This document shows, piece after piece, positions 54,016 through 63,700 of a stretch of DNA of 64,000 nucleotides. The notes beneath the pieces were generated by a model. That model saw only the letters and a list, made by a program, of their open reading frames with translations, ran no database searches and was not told where the DNA came from. Within the stretch, counting starts at the first letter, position 1. Each line of letters begins with the position of its first letter. The stretch spans positions 310,001-374,000 of the forward strand of contig NZ_QYYA01000002.1 in the NCBI RefSeq assembly GCF_003597125.1. Direction: 5' to 3'. The DNA is from Alcanivorax profundi. GTDB lineage: Bacteria > Pseudomonadota > Gammaproteobacteria > Pseudomonadales > Alcanivoracaceae. A program made the translations under genes and the position numbers.

Positions 54016-55260
54016 TCAGTGGTTGTGGATGTCGAAACCGGACTTGGCCATTTCACTGGCGAGAAAAAACGCGCCGCGAGTGACCACCCGCGTGCCCGGC
54101 TCAATGCCAGTCACGATGCGTTGTTCACCGAGCTGACCGGTGAGTTCGATTTCTACCGGCTGGTAATGGCCGGACTCTTCTTCCACAAACAATTGCCAAT
54201 CGCCATCGGGCCCACGGGTGAGCGCTTCTTCCGGTACGGTTAGGGCGTTCTCCGGTGCCGCCAGCAGCAACGCCACATCGGCGAACATGCCCGGGTGCAA
54301 TAGATGCCCGGCATTCGGCACTGCCACCCGCACGGACAAGGTGCGGGTAATCGGGTTCAGGCGATGACCAGACTGAATCACTTCGCCGGCCACCTTGGTC
54401 TCACCGATGATGACCTTCGCCGGGGTGCCGGTAGCGATGTGCAAACCGGGGCTGGGCGGCAAGGCCGCTTCGGCCCACAGTTCCGATTCATCCACCAGGG
54501 TGACCAGGGCGCTACCGGCAGTGAGCCATTGGCCTTGCTGGAAGGCATCGTCCAGCACCAGGCCATCGTCCGGGGCGGTTAGCGTGTAGACCCCTTTTTC
54601 GCTTTTTCCCGCTTCGATAGCGGCGATGGCCGTGTCATCCAGCCCGTAGCCTTTGGCCCGGGCACGCAGAGACTGGTACTGGCTTTGCGCATCCAGATAG
54701 CGCTGGTTGCCCACGGTCCGGCGGCCAAGATTGTTCACTCGCCGCCAGGCATCCGCCGCCACTTGCAGGTCGCTTTGCAACTCGGCCATGGCCGGACTGA
54801 ACAGGGTGGCAATGGGCTCGCCTTGTGTCATGTGCTGCCCGAGGGTCGCGCTGCGTGACTGCACCTGGGAGTCGATACGCACCGGCACCACCCAGGTGCG
54901 GTACTGGTTGCTGGTGATTTCCGCCGGGACGGTCAGGGTTTGGGTGGCATTCTGCTGCGGCTGCAGGGTGAGGATTTGCAGGTTGAGCATGGCTTGTTGT
55001 TCCGACGTCAGGGTCACGCCGGTTTCTTCATGCTCATTCTGCTCACCGTGTTCGGTCTGATGATCATGACTGGCGTTGTCGTCGCCATGCGCATCCTGGG
55101 CATTGTGATCGTCGTGGGATTCCCCGGTATGAGATTCGCTTTTTTCCTGTGCCGTATCGTGATCATGACCGTGGTCATCACCCGCCCAGGCAGGGAAGGA
55201 AAGGGTGGCCAGCAGCGCGATCGCCAATGGCGTTTTCATGAACTTATTTTGCGTTTTCAT
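54016..55260 (-). CDS. czcB: periplasmic adaptor (CzcB/CusB-type) with His-rich N-terminus
   Basis: A 414-residue membrane-fusion protein linking the RND pump to the outer-membrane channel. A signal peptide (TPLAIALLATLSFPAWA) is followed by a metal-binding stretch at residues 28-79 holding eleven His and many Asp/Glu, then the barrel-sandwich and beta-barrel domains (TAPDDGLVLDDAFQQGQWL, AALPPSPGLHIATGTPAKVIIG, PVPEEALTRG-like). ATG at 55260 has GGAAA 7-8 nt upstream; an inner ATG at 55239 is less supported. The His-rich tail suggests periplasmic metal capture, as in some CzcB/ZneB relatives. Confidence 0.87.
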   Translation of the reverse strand: MKTQNKFMKTPLAIALLATLSFPAWAGDDHGHDHDTAQEKSESHTGESHDDHNAQDAHGDDNASHDHQTEHGEQNEHEETGVTLTSEQQAMLNLQILTLQPQQNATQTLTVPAEITSNQYRTWVVPVRIDSQVQSRSATLGQHMTQGEPIATLFSPAMAELQSDLQVAADAWRRVNNLGRRTVGNQRYLDAQSQYQSLRARAKGYGLDDTAIAAIEAGKSEKGVYTLTAPDDGLVLDDAFQQGQWLTAGSALVTLVDESELWAEAALPPSPGLHIATGTPAKVIIGETKVAGEVIQSGHRLNPITRTLSVRVAVPNAGHLLHPGMFADVALLLAAPENALTVPEEALTRGPDGDWQLFVEEESGHYQPVEIELTGQLGEQRIVTGIEPGTRVVTRGAFFLASEMAKSGFDIHNH

Positions 55261-55285
55261 AAAAATTTCCAATTTTTTGGCCTTT

Positions 55286-55297
55286 GCAGGAGCGTCG
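55286..55297 (+). repeat. copy of the short dispersed repeat, between czcC and czcB
   Basis: GCAGGAGCGTCG, the core seen at 12802-12817 and 60586-60601 on the other strand, sits in the 59-nt space between the two operon genes, followed by GC-rich hairpin-like sequence. Confidence 0.45.
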
Positions 55298-55319
55298 CAA
55301 GCGCCGCGCCTACGGCGTG

Positions 55320-56552
55320 TCAGGGATTCGCCAGTGCGGTTAACCACGCATCCAGCTGAGCGCTTTGCTGGAGCCATTCGATCCAGGCCTGTTGCATGGC
55401 TTCGCGCAGGGCGATGCCGGACAGGCGGGTGTCGAGGCTCTGGTTCAGCGCCAATAGATAGTTCTGGGTGGTGAGTTCACCCTGCTCCCAGACCCGTTTC
55501 AGCAAGGTGTCGTTGTCGTCCAGGCGACTCTCTGCCAGTTGTTGCCAGGTGTCCCAACGCCGCTGTTGCTGACGAAAATTGTCGCGAGCCCCTTCCAAAC
55601 GGGCCCGGATATCGTTGCGGGTTTTCTCCAACAGGGCGCGCTGGGCATCACTGTCTGCCAGCGCTTGCTGGTAGGCAGGTTTACCACTGTTGAAAATGTT
55701 CAGCGGCAGACTGAAGTCCACGCCCCACAGGTTGGCATCGTCTTCCTTGCCGAAACGCACTTCCAAGGTGGGGTCGCTGTTGCGTTGCCGGTCGGCGACG
55801 GTCACGCCCTGCTCGGCCAACGCCAGTTGCTGTTCGGCCAGTTGCAGGTCGTAGTTGGCGGCCAGCCGCGTGTCCACCCCACCCCGTATCGCCAGCCCTT
55901 GCACGGTGGCATCTTCCGGTAGCGGATAGGCCGGCGACGACAGCGCCATGACTTCGCGCAGGCGGGTCACGGCTGCGGTGGTCATCGCTTCGGCTTCTGC
56001 CAACGCCTGCTGGGCCTGGCCCACGGACAGCATCGTCAGGCGGGCATCCACCTGGCCTACATCGCCGGCCTGTTCACGGCGCCGCATCAGGTCCGCCAGT
56101 GCCATCAACTGACGCTCCTGCTCACGGGCGGCGAGCAAGCGGGCGTGGGCTGCGTCATACGCCACCAGGGCGCGCAGGCTTTGAGCCAGCAGATCGGCGC
56201 GGGCCTTGTCGGCCCGCAACACCGCCACGGCATCGCGCTGCTGGCGGGCCTCGCCAAGGGCTCGGCCCTTGCCGGACCAGTCCAGGGTCTGGCTGACGCC
56301 AAGGGTCTTGGTCACATCAACACTGTCTTCGTACCCGATGTTGAGCGCCGGGTTATAGAGCGGCTGGGCCGCGTTGCGGTTGTCTGCCAGCCACTGTTCC
56401 TGCCGGGCGGCAATGGCACGACTGGCGGGCAATTGGTTGACCTGTTGGCGGACCCAGGCCGCCCAATCGGCGGCACTGCTGGCCAGCGCCGGCTGCTGTA
56501 CACACAGCAGGATAAACAGCGCGCCGGTGCGCACTGCGGTGGGAATTCCCAT
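55320..56552 (-). CDS. czcC: outer-membrane efflux protein, CzcC/TolC family
   Basis: A 410-residue outer-membrane channel subunit. A signal peptide (ending QQPALA) precedes repeated helical segments typical of TolC proteins (NPALNIGYEDSVDVTKTLGVSQTLDWSGKGRA, RREQAGDVGQVDARLTMLSVGQAQQALAEAEA). LEVRFGKEDDANLWGVDFSLPLNIFN is the CzcC-type beta-strand region. AGGAG lies 8 nt before the ATG. It is upstream of the adaptor and pump genes in the order C, B, A, with a 59-nt gap to the adaptor that holds a REP-like element. Confidence 0.87.
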   Translation of the reverse strand: MGIPTAVRTGALFILLCVQQPALASSAADWAAWVRQQVNQLPASRAIAARQEQWLADNRNAAQPLYNPALNIGYEDSVDVTKTLGVSQTLDWSGKGRALGEARQQRDAVAVLRADKARADLLAQSLRALVAYDAAHARLLAAREQERQLMALADLMRRREQAGDVGQVDARLTMLSVGQAQQALAEAEAMTTAAVTRLREVMALSSPAYPLPEDATVQGLAIRGGVDTRLAANYDLQLAEQQLALAEQGVTVADRQRNSDPTLEVRFGKEDDANLWGVDFSLPLNIFNSGKPAYQQALADSDAQRALLEKTRNDIRARLEGARDNFRQQQRRWDTWQQLAESRLDDNDTLLKRVWEQGELTTQNYLLALNQSLDTRLSGIALREAMQQAWIEWLQQSAQLDAWLTALANP

Positions 56553-56637
56553 GGGGAAGCTCCTGATTTTTTAGACACAAAACGTCGCCATGCCGGGGCA
56601 GAACAAGCCCGTCGGCGCAGCACTCAGTGCGAAAAAA

Positions 56638-56934
56638 TCAGGCGGTTATCGGTGGGCGGAAAGGGGTATCCGCGGGGGCATCCGGCAGGGCCGGGGGCAG
56701 GGCTGTCAGTTGGCGGGCCGGCGCAGGCTGGCGGGCCGGGGCACAATCGATGCCGGTCATGAAGCCATGGCACTGGCAGCAATGCTCACCGCCACGGTCC
56801 AGCACATCCTGATGGGCCTCATCCTGTTGGACCTGCTCGTAGGCAACGCCTTCATCGTGCTCGTGGTGCATGGCATCCAGCACCAGCACGTGAGTGCCGA
56901 TGACAAGCAGCAATGTCCAGACCAGAGCTTTCAT
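56638..56934 (-). CDS. small His/Cys-rich periplasmic protein, CzcI-like
   Basis: A 98-residue secreted protein just upstream of czcCBA. A signal-like start (KALVWTLLLVIGTHVLVLDA) is followed by HHEHDEG at 23-29 and HCCQCHG at 51-57, both metal-binding in look, then a proline/alanine-rich tail. Position and composition match CzcI, the small regulator-like protein that begins czcICBA operons. The ribosome-binding site is weak. Metal binding and a role in regulating the pump are inferred from context. Confidence 0.65.
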   Translation of the reverse strand: MKALVWTLLLVIGTHVLVLDAMHHEHDEGVAYEQVQQDEAHQDVLDRGGEHCCQCHGFMTGIDCAPARQPAPARQLTALPPALPDAPADTPFRPPITA

Positions 56935-57093
56935 GAGGGTCGCCGTCGAATTAATCCATAGAGCGGAACGGATATCTTGCGAAATATTGGGACCACGGTC
57001 AAACCGGGCGGTTCCCCACGGTCATTCACAAGTGACCAAAGCGCAGGCAAAGTAGCGCCCGCGTTTGCTCCCCACCCCCACAGAGAGAACCCC

Positions 57094-57513
57094 ATGAGCC
57101 GCCTTGATGTTGCCCGCGATGATGTCCTTGCCCACCCGCTGCACCGTGCCTGCGAGCTGGAACTGCTGCATGCAGGGGAAGGCACCAGCGAGCTCCGCTT
57201 TCAGGTGAATGATTTTACCGCCAACCCGTTGGGCGCCCTGCATGGCGGCATTCTCTATGCGTTGATGGATGTGACCTGTTTCTTTGCCGCGGTGCCGCTG
57301 CTCAAGGACAACCAGGCACCAGTGACCATCGAGACCCACAACAGCGTGTTACGAGCCGCCCAGAAAGGCGAAACCGTAGTGCTGCGCGGCCGCGCCGACC
57401 GCATCGGCCGGACCCTGGCAGCCATGCGCGCGGAAGCCTATGCGGTAAATGCCGACGGCGAAGAGCGACTGATCGCTACCGGTTCGGTAACCAAGTCTAT
57501 CCTGTCGGTTTAA
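57094..57513 (+). CDS. PaaI-type hotdog thioesterase
   Basis: A 139-residue cytosolic thioesterase. ANPLGALHGGILYALMDVTCFFAA carries the HGG motif and the catalytic acidic region; VTIETHNSVLRAAQKGETVVLRGRADRIGRTLAAMRAEAY follows the family fold. It hydrolyses acyl-CoA or aryl-CoA thioesters. The ATG at 57094 is the usual start; the frame is open further upstream without support. It is convergent with the channel gene. Substrate not known. Confidence 0.85.
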   Translation: MSRLDVARDDVLAHPLHRACELELLHAGEGTSELRFQVNDFTANPLGALHGGILYALMDVTCFFAAVPLLKDNQAPVTIETHNSVLRAAQKGETVVLRGRADRIGRTLAAMRAEAYAVNADGEERLIATGSVTKSILSV

Positions 57514-57614
57514 GCGATCAGCTGTGAGCTACAAGGAAGAGCAAAACCCACCCCTTCGAAATGGGCAATGGTTTTTCTTGGCGTTTCCTCAAAGCGGATA
57601 GCTGACAACTGCCT

Positions 57615-58673
57615 TCACTGCCCCAGATAGCGGTTAAGCACCATGCGCCAGCTTTCCGTGGGCAGGATATCCAGCATGGCCTGGTCCAGGGTTTCGCGCA
57701 GCGGGCTACCGTTGGCCACGGCAAAGGCATAACTTTCTTCGCGGACCAGCTTGGGCAGCACCAATAGATTGTCGTCTTCACGCTCACTCAGGATATAGCG
57801 CATCACCGGCGCATCCCCTACCGCAGCATCCGCCTGACCCAGGGCTACCGCTCGCAGCGCTTTTTCGGTGTTATCAAAACGCTGGTGTTTGATGCCATTG
57901 GCCGACAGCCACTGGGCGCCACTGGTATTGGCAACGGCCGCCACAGTGACACGCGGCAGATCACCGGCGCCATCAATACGGGTTTGCAGCTGGTTCACGG
58001 TCACACTGGAAGCAATGGCCGCCGTAAAACCGGAAATGGTGATAATGCTGACGAACATCCACACCAGCCCCAGCACCCGGCCACCCAGACTCACCGGCGC
58101 CTTGTCGCCATACCCCACTGTGGTCATGGTTACCGCAGACCACCAGAAACCATTGCCAATCCCTTCGCTGACACTGCCACCGAATTGCTGCGGGTTCTTG
58201 CGTCGCTCCAGCAACCAGATCAACAACCCGACCAGCAGCAACACCAGCACCAGTGCCAGCACGGCCGAAAAGAACTTCCAGCTGAACAGGCTGCGCAACG
58301 TGGTGCTCCAGCCGCCGGGCTCACTGCGGGTGGCGATACCCAACCCGGCCCGGTACATGGGCTGGGTAAAGTCCAATCGCCGCTCGCGCTCGGCGGTAAC
58401 ACTGATGGCACCGATGGCCACATCAGCCTGGCCCAACTCTACCGCTTCCAGCATGTCTGCCAGGGTCTTGTAGGGACGCAGGCGATATTCCAGCCCGGCC
58501 TTGTCGGCCACGCTTTCCCACAGTTCCACACTCACACCGTCCCAGCGATCCCCTTCCGGATAGCTGAACGGCGGTGACGCTTTCACGGCCACCGTGAGTG
58601 GTGCCGCCGATACGACAGACGAAAGCAACACCCACAGACAGGCGAACAGGAAAAGCGGTATTCTGGCAGTCAA
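57615..58673 (-). CDS. ligand-gated potassium channel, GluR0-type prokaryotic ionotropic receptor
   Basis: A 352-residue membrane channel. Order: signal peptide (LFLFACLWVLLSSVVSA), first lobe of a SBP_bac_3 amino-acid-binding domain, first transmembrane helix (about 134-155), pore loop with the potassium selectivity filter TVGYGD at 185-190 (58104-58121), second helix (about 197-221), then the second half of the binding domain. This is GluR0, where a split periplasmic-type receptor gates a K+ pore. The TTG at 58673 was chosen because GGAGGG lies 7 nt upstream. Its start is only 25 nt from that of the divergent cupredoxin-like gene. Ligand (glutamate or another amino acid) is inferred. Confidence 0.9.
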   Translation of the reverse strand: MTARIPLFLFACLWVLLSSVVSAAPLTVAVKASPPFSYPEGDRWDGVSVELWESVADKAGLEYRLRPYKTLADMLEAVELGQADVAIGAISVTAERERRLDFTQPMYRAGLGIATRSEPGGWSTTLRSLFSWKFFSAVLALVLVLLLVGLLIWLLERRKNPQQFGGSVSEGIGNGFWWSAVTMTTVGYGDKAPVSLGGRVLGLVWMFVSIITISGFTAAIASSVTVNQLQTRIDGAGDLPRVTVAAVANTSGAQWLSANGIKHQRFDNTEKALRAVALGQADAAVGDAPVMRYILSEREDDNLLVLPKLVREESYAFAVANGSPLRETLDQAMLDILPTESWRMVLNRYLGQ

Positions 58674-58698
58674 TGTTATCCCTCCGACCCGGCACCCC

Positions 58699-59169
58699 AT
58701 GAAGCAGACGCTCGCGGCCATCGTTATCATTTTTCATATGCTTGCCGCGCAGGGTAGCGGGGCCCACGGCATCTTGCCAGACGAGATCCCCATGGCCGGC
58801 GGCACCGCCCTGCGCGAACCCGGCCCGCTGCCGGCACTGCCCGTGAGTTTCGGCCACCACTGGCAACCGGCCACATTGCGTGTGCAGCACACCGCCGCCG
58901 TGGCGTTATCCGTCACCAATCACAGCACCGACTGGCACCTGTTCGCCCTGGGGGACGGCACCGCGTTACGCGACCAGAACCTGATCCACCGGCTGATGCC
59001 GGACTTGCGCAAGGACTACCCCAATACCCGACTCAGCGAACCCGGCAGCACCGTGACCCTGCCCTGGCGCTTTGATCAGGTGGGCGAGTTCGAGCTGCGC
59101 TGTGTACGCGCCGAGCATCAGGGACATTCCCCACCGCTGCCCATCCAGGTGCTTCCCGCAACACCCTGA
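58699..59169 (+). CDS. cupredoxin-like periplasmic protein
   Basis: A 156-residue secreted protein. A signal peptide (TLAAIVIIFHMLAAQGSGA) is followed by a domain with strand elements like cupredoxins: DWHLFALGDG near residue 81 and FDQVGEFELRCVRAEHQGHSPP near the end. Cys-x4-His in the last loop matches the azurin ligand spacing, and an upstream His (DWH) could be the third ligand, but the usual Met is not in place. A type-1 copper site is therefore possible but incomplete. It is divergent from the channel gene; the ATG has only a weak ribosome-binding site. Confidence 0.62.
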   Translation: MKQTLAAIVIIFHMLAAQGSGAHGILPDEIPMAGGTALREPGPLPALPVSFGHHWQPATLRVQHTAAVALSVTNHSTDWHLFALGDGTALRDQNLIHRLMPDLRKDYPNTRLSEPGSTVTLPWRFDQVGEFELRCVRAEHQGHSPPLPIQVLPATP

Positions 59170-59337
59170 ACCGGCCAGGTCCCGGCCGCACCACAGAGTG
59201 AACTTTTGGTTACGCTGGCAAGAAACGTGACCGGCTTCATGGGGTGCACTGGCAAGGTCTGCACGCTGTCACCCTAATTGACTTATTTCCTCGCTAGGCT
59301 TGCCGCCTGTCCATTCACTTTCATGGAGGAAGCCACC

Positions 59338-60564
59338 GTGCACAACAAGGCAGCCCTGTCCCGTCGCGACCTGTTGAAGAAAGGCTCAACCGGCCTTGCC
59401 GCCCTGGCCATTGGCCCCAGTTTGCTGGCGATCAGTCAGCCGCTGGCCGCCCGCACCCTCGCCAACATTGGCGAATTGCAGGGCCCCGATGCCAACGGCA
59501 TTCGCCTGCCTGCGGGCTTTTCCTCCCGAGTGATTGCCGCCGCCGGACAACGGGTGCGACGCAGTTTCTGGAACCGTACCCACTACCGCTGGCACAGCTA
59601 CCCCGACGGTGGCGCCACCTTCGCCACCCCGGATGGCGGCTGGGTGTATGTGTCCAACAGCGAAACCATCAGCCTGTTGGGCGGCGGCGCCGGCGCCATC
59701 CGTTTCCATGCCGATGGCAGCATCAACGACGCTTACCGGATTCTGGGCGGCACCAACATCAACTGTGCTGGTGGCCCGACCCCCTGGCAGACCTGGCTGT
59801 CCTGTGAAGAAGTGGATTTCGGCCGCGTGTACGAGTGCGACCCGTTTGGCGCCAGCCCGGCCCGGGTGCGTCGTGGTCTGGGTTACTTCAAACACGAAGC
59901 CGCGGCAGTAGACCCGGTGTTCAACATGGTCTATCTCACCGAAGACGAAGGCGACGGTCGTTTCTACCGCTTTATCCCCGCTGGCCACCATCACGATGGC
60001 TCCCTGAATCTGGATGAGGGGATCCTGCAAGTGGCGGCCATGGATAGCCAGGGGTATGTGGAGTGGCTGGACCTGCCCAACCCCACCCCCAATGCCCTGC
60101 AGACACCCACCCGTGAACAACTGCCCCAAAGCAGCGCCTTCGATGGTGGCGAGGGCTGCTGGTACAGCCACGGTTTTGTGTATTTCACCACCAAGGGTGA
60201 CAACAAGGTGTGGCAGCTGGACACCAATCTGAATCGGCTCACGGTGGTCTACGATGCCGCCACCTCAACCAACCCGATTCTCACCGGTGTGGACAACCTG
60301 ACTGTCTCCAGCGGTGGCGACCTGCTGGTGGCCGAAGACGGTGGCGACATGCAAATTGTGGTGATTGATACGGATGGCAAGGTGGCCCCGCTGTTGCAGG
60401 TCACCGGCCAGGATGATTCCGAGATTACCGGCCCGGCCTTCAGCCCGGATGGCACCCGTCTGTACTTCAGTTCGCAACGGGGCAGTGACATTTTTGGTGG
60501 CGGCAACGGCTTCGGCATTACCTACGAAATCACCGGGCCATTCCAGCAATTCGTGACGCTCTGA
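59338..60564 (+). CDS. PhoX/DUF839 family Tat-exported protein
   Basis: A 408-residue periplasmic beta-propeller protein. The N-terminus has a Tat signal (SRRDLLKKGSTGLAALAIGPSLLAI). The mature chain contains DUF839 blocks: TPWQTWLSCEEV, GYFKHEAAAVDP, VYLTEDEGDGRFYRFIP, GGEGCWYSHGFVYFTTKGDNKVWQLD, NLTVSSGGDLLVAEDGGDMQ, GPAFSPDGTRLYFSSQRGS. Full PhoX enzymes are Ca2+/Fe phosphatases and longer; this shorter form may lack activity. The GTG at 59338 has GGAGG 8 nt upstream; an ATG at 59323 is an alternative. Confidence 0.85.
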   Translation: MHNKAALSRRDLLKKGSTGLAALAIGPSLLAISQPLAARTLANIGELQGPDANGIRLPAGFSSRVIAAAGQRVRRSFWNRTHYRWHSYPDGGATFATPDGGWVYVSNSETISLLGGGAGAIRFHADGSINDAYRILGGTNINCAGGPTPWQTWLSCEEVDFGRVYECDPFGASPARVRRGLGYFKHEAAAVDPVFNMVYLTEDEGDGRFYRFIPAGHHHDGSLNLDEGILQVAAMDSQGYVEWLDLPNPTPNALQTPTREQLPQSSAFDGGEGCWYSHGFVYFTTKGDNKVWQLDTNLNRLTVVYDAATSTNPILTGVDNLTVSSGGDLLVAEDGGDMQIVVIDTDGKVAPLLQVTGQDDSEITGPAFSPDGTRLYFSSQRGSDIFGGGNGFGITYEITGPFQQFVTL

Positions 60565-60568
60565 AGCG

Positions 60569-60602
60569 TGTAGCAGGAGCGAATAACCGACGCTCCTACG
60601 GA
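60569..60602. repeat. REP-like hairpin with the GYAGGAGCGTCG core
   Basis: AGGAGCG (60575-60581) and CGCTCCT (60591-60597) form a 7-bp stem. The minus strand reads CCGTAGGAGCGTCGGT, nearly identical to the copy at 12802-12817. It lies just after the PhoX-family gene. Confidence 0.6.
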
Positions 60603-60652
60603 AAAAGGGCATTAATTAAACCAGGCTTTCGCGGAAATCCGTGATGAACCAT

Positions 60653-60678
60653 AAAAAAGCCCCGGCAGGGGCCGGGGC
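60653..60678 (-). terminator. Rho-independent terminator of the RND pump operon
   Basis: GCCCCGGC, a 4-nt loop, GCCGGGGC (60659-60678) followed on the minus strand by six T, 44 nt past the pump stop codon. Confidence 0.88.
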
Positions 60679-60721
60679 AAGGGGAATACCGGAAACTGTC
60701 CGGCAACAGATTCAGCGTTCG

Positions 60722-63700
60722 TTACGGCTGTGGCGCGTGCTCTTCCTTGACCCGGAACCAGGCCGCATAGAGTGCCGGCAGGAACAGCAGAGTCAGGGCG
60801 GTGGCGACAATCAAGCCCCCCATGATTGCCACGGCCATGGGGCCAAAGAACACGCTGCGCGACAGCGGAATCATGGCCAGCACCGCGGTCAGGGCGGTAA
60901 GGGCGATGGGCCGGAAGCGGCGCACGGTGGATTCGATAATCGCATCCCAGGCGGTCAGCCCCTGCGCCATGTCTTGACCAATCTGGTCCACCAGAATCAC
61001 CGCGTTACGCATGATCATGCCCGCCAAAGCGATGGTGCCGAGCATGGCCACAAAGCCGAACGGTTTCTGGAACAACAACAGGAACAGGGTGACGCCGATA
61101 AGCCCCAGCGGCGCGGTCACAAAGACCATCAGTGACAACGGCATGCTGCGTAGCTGCAACATCAACAAGGTAATCACCACCAGCACGAACAGGGGCATGC
61201 CTGCATTCACGGATTGCTGGCCACGGGCCGACTCTTCCACCGTACCGCCCACTTCCAACAGGTAACCCGGCGGCAGGTCTGCCTGCACCGCGGCAAGGGT
61301 CGGCATGATTTCGTTCACCAGCGTGGCCGGTAGCGCATCATCGGCAATGTCCGCACGAATGGTCACCGTGGGCAACCGGTCCCGGTGCCAAATGATGCCT
61401 TCCTCAAAGCCATACTCCAGTGTCGCGATCTGGTTCAACGGCACCCGCCCGTTTTCCGTTTGTACGGCCAGGTTGCCAAGCAGCCCAAGGGCGTGTCGCT
61501 CGCGGCTGTCGCCACGCACTTCCACATTGATCAGCTCGTTGTCTTCCCGGAACTGGCTCACCACCACCCCGGACAGGGACGCCTGCAGCGCCACCGACAA
61601 ATCCTGGGTGCTGATACCCAGGGTCCGGGCACGGTCCTGGTCCACATTCAGACGCACTACCTTGCTGGGCTCTTCCCAGTCCAGATGCGCGTTGATGGTG
61701 TGCGGATTGGCACGCACTTTTTCTGCTACCCGGCGAGCCAACTCGCGCACCTGCGGAATGTGTTCACCGGAAACACGGAATTGCAGCGGGTAACCCACCG
61801 GTGGCCCGTTCTCCAGACGCGATACACGACTGCGCACCGTCGGGAACTGATCGTTGAGCAACTGAATCAACCAGCTTCGCACTTCTTCGCGCTCTTCCAC
61901 ATTGCGAGTCAGGATCACAAACTGTGCCTGTGATGCGGCCGGCAACTTCTGATCCAGAGACAGATAGAAACGGGGCGATCCGCTTCCCATGTAGCCCACG
62001 TAATTTTCAATCAGCGGGTTTTCGCCAAGCTGGTTTTCCAGACGCAACGCCAATTCCTGGGTGGCATTGAGCGAGGCCCCTTCTTCCAGTTTCAGGTCCA
62101 CCATCAGCTCCAGACGTCCTGAAGCCGGGAAGAACTGCTGCGGCACAAAACGGAACAGGAAGACCGAGAAAAAGAAGATGCCGACCGTAATGGCAATCAC
62201 CGTTTTGCGGTAACGCACACACCACTCCACCCATTGGCGGAACTTGCGATAAAACGGTTTCTGGTAAGGGTCGTGCACTTCGCCATCACGGTTATGACGC
62301 ACCAGGCTCGGCAGCAACTTGTCCCCCAGATACGGCACGAACACCACCGCCGCCACCCAGGACGCCAGCAACGAAATCGTCACCACCTGGAAGATGGAGC
62401 GGGTGTATTCCCCGGTGCTGGATTCTGCGGTGGCAATGGGCAGGAAGCCGGCCGCGGTGATCAGGGTCCCGGTGAGCATGGGGAACGCGGTACTGGTCCA
62501 GGCAAAGCCCGCTGCCTTGAGGCGACTGAAGCCCTGCTCCATCTTGATGGCCATCATCTCCACGGCAATGATGGCATCGTCCACCATCAGCCCCAGCGCC
62601 AGCACCAGCGCCCCGAGAGAAATCTTGTGCAGGCCGATATCAAAATACTTCATGGACGCAAAGGTGATCGCCAGCACCAGCGGAATCGACAGTGCCACCA
62701 CCATGCCGGTGCGCCAACCCAGCGAGAAAAAACTCACCAGCAGCACAATCACCAACGCTTCCATCAACACCTGAACGAATTCGCCCACCCCGGCTTCCAC
62801 CGCCGCTGGCTGATCGGAAACCTTGCGCAGCTCCATACCGATGGGAAGGCTTTTCTGAAGTTCGGCAAACGCCTTGTCCAGGTTCTCACCCAACTGAAGA
62901 ATGTCCCCGCCTTCTTTCATGGAAACAGCAATACCAATGGCATCTTCTCCCATGAAACGCATGCGAGGCTGGAACGGGTCACTGAAGCCACGGTACACAT
63001 TGGCGATGTCATCGAGACGCAGGGTGCGGTTGTCGACCTGAATCGGGAAGTTGCGAATGTCATCTACGCTGGTGAATTCACCCGATACGCGCAAACGTAC
63101 ACGATCGGTCGGGGTTTCAAAAAAACCGGCATCGGCAACCGTATTCTGCGACTGTAGTGCCTGCTGCACCGTTACCAGGGGGATCCCCAGCGAAGCCAGT
63201 TTGGTGTTGGAAATCTCGACCCAGATTTTTTCATCCTGCAGGCCAATCAACTCCACCTTACCGACGTCGTCCACCCGTTGCAGCGTTAGTTGCAAACGGT
63301 CGGCGTAGTCTTTCATGATGGCGTAATCGAAGCCCTTGCCGGTGAGCGCATAGATATTGCCAAAGGTGGTACCGAACTCGTCATTGAAAAATGGGCCGCG
63401 CACATCCTGTGGCAGGGTGTGGCGGATATCGCCCACTTTCTTGCGCACCTGGTACCACAGATCATCGATATCGGTTGAGCGCATTTCGTCCCGCGCCATA
63501 AACATGACCAGCGACTGACCCGGCCTTGAGTAAGACTGGATGCGTTCGAAGTCACCGGTTTCCATCAATTTCTTTTCAATGCGCTCGGTAATCTGCCGGG
63601 AGACTTCTTCGGCACTGGCACCGGGCCACAGGGTATTGATAGTCATGACTTTGAAGGTGAACGGCGGATCTTCACTCTGGCCAAGATTGGCGTAGGAAAT

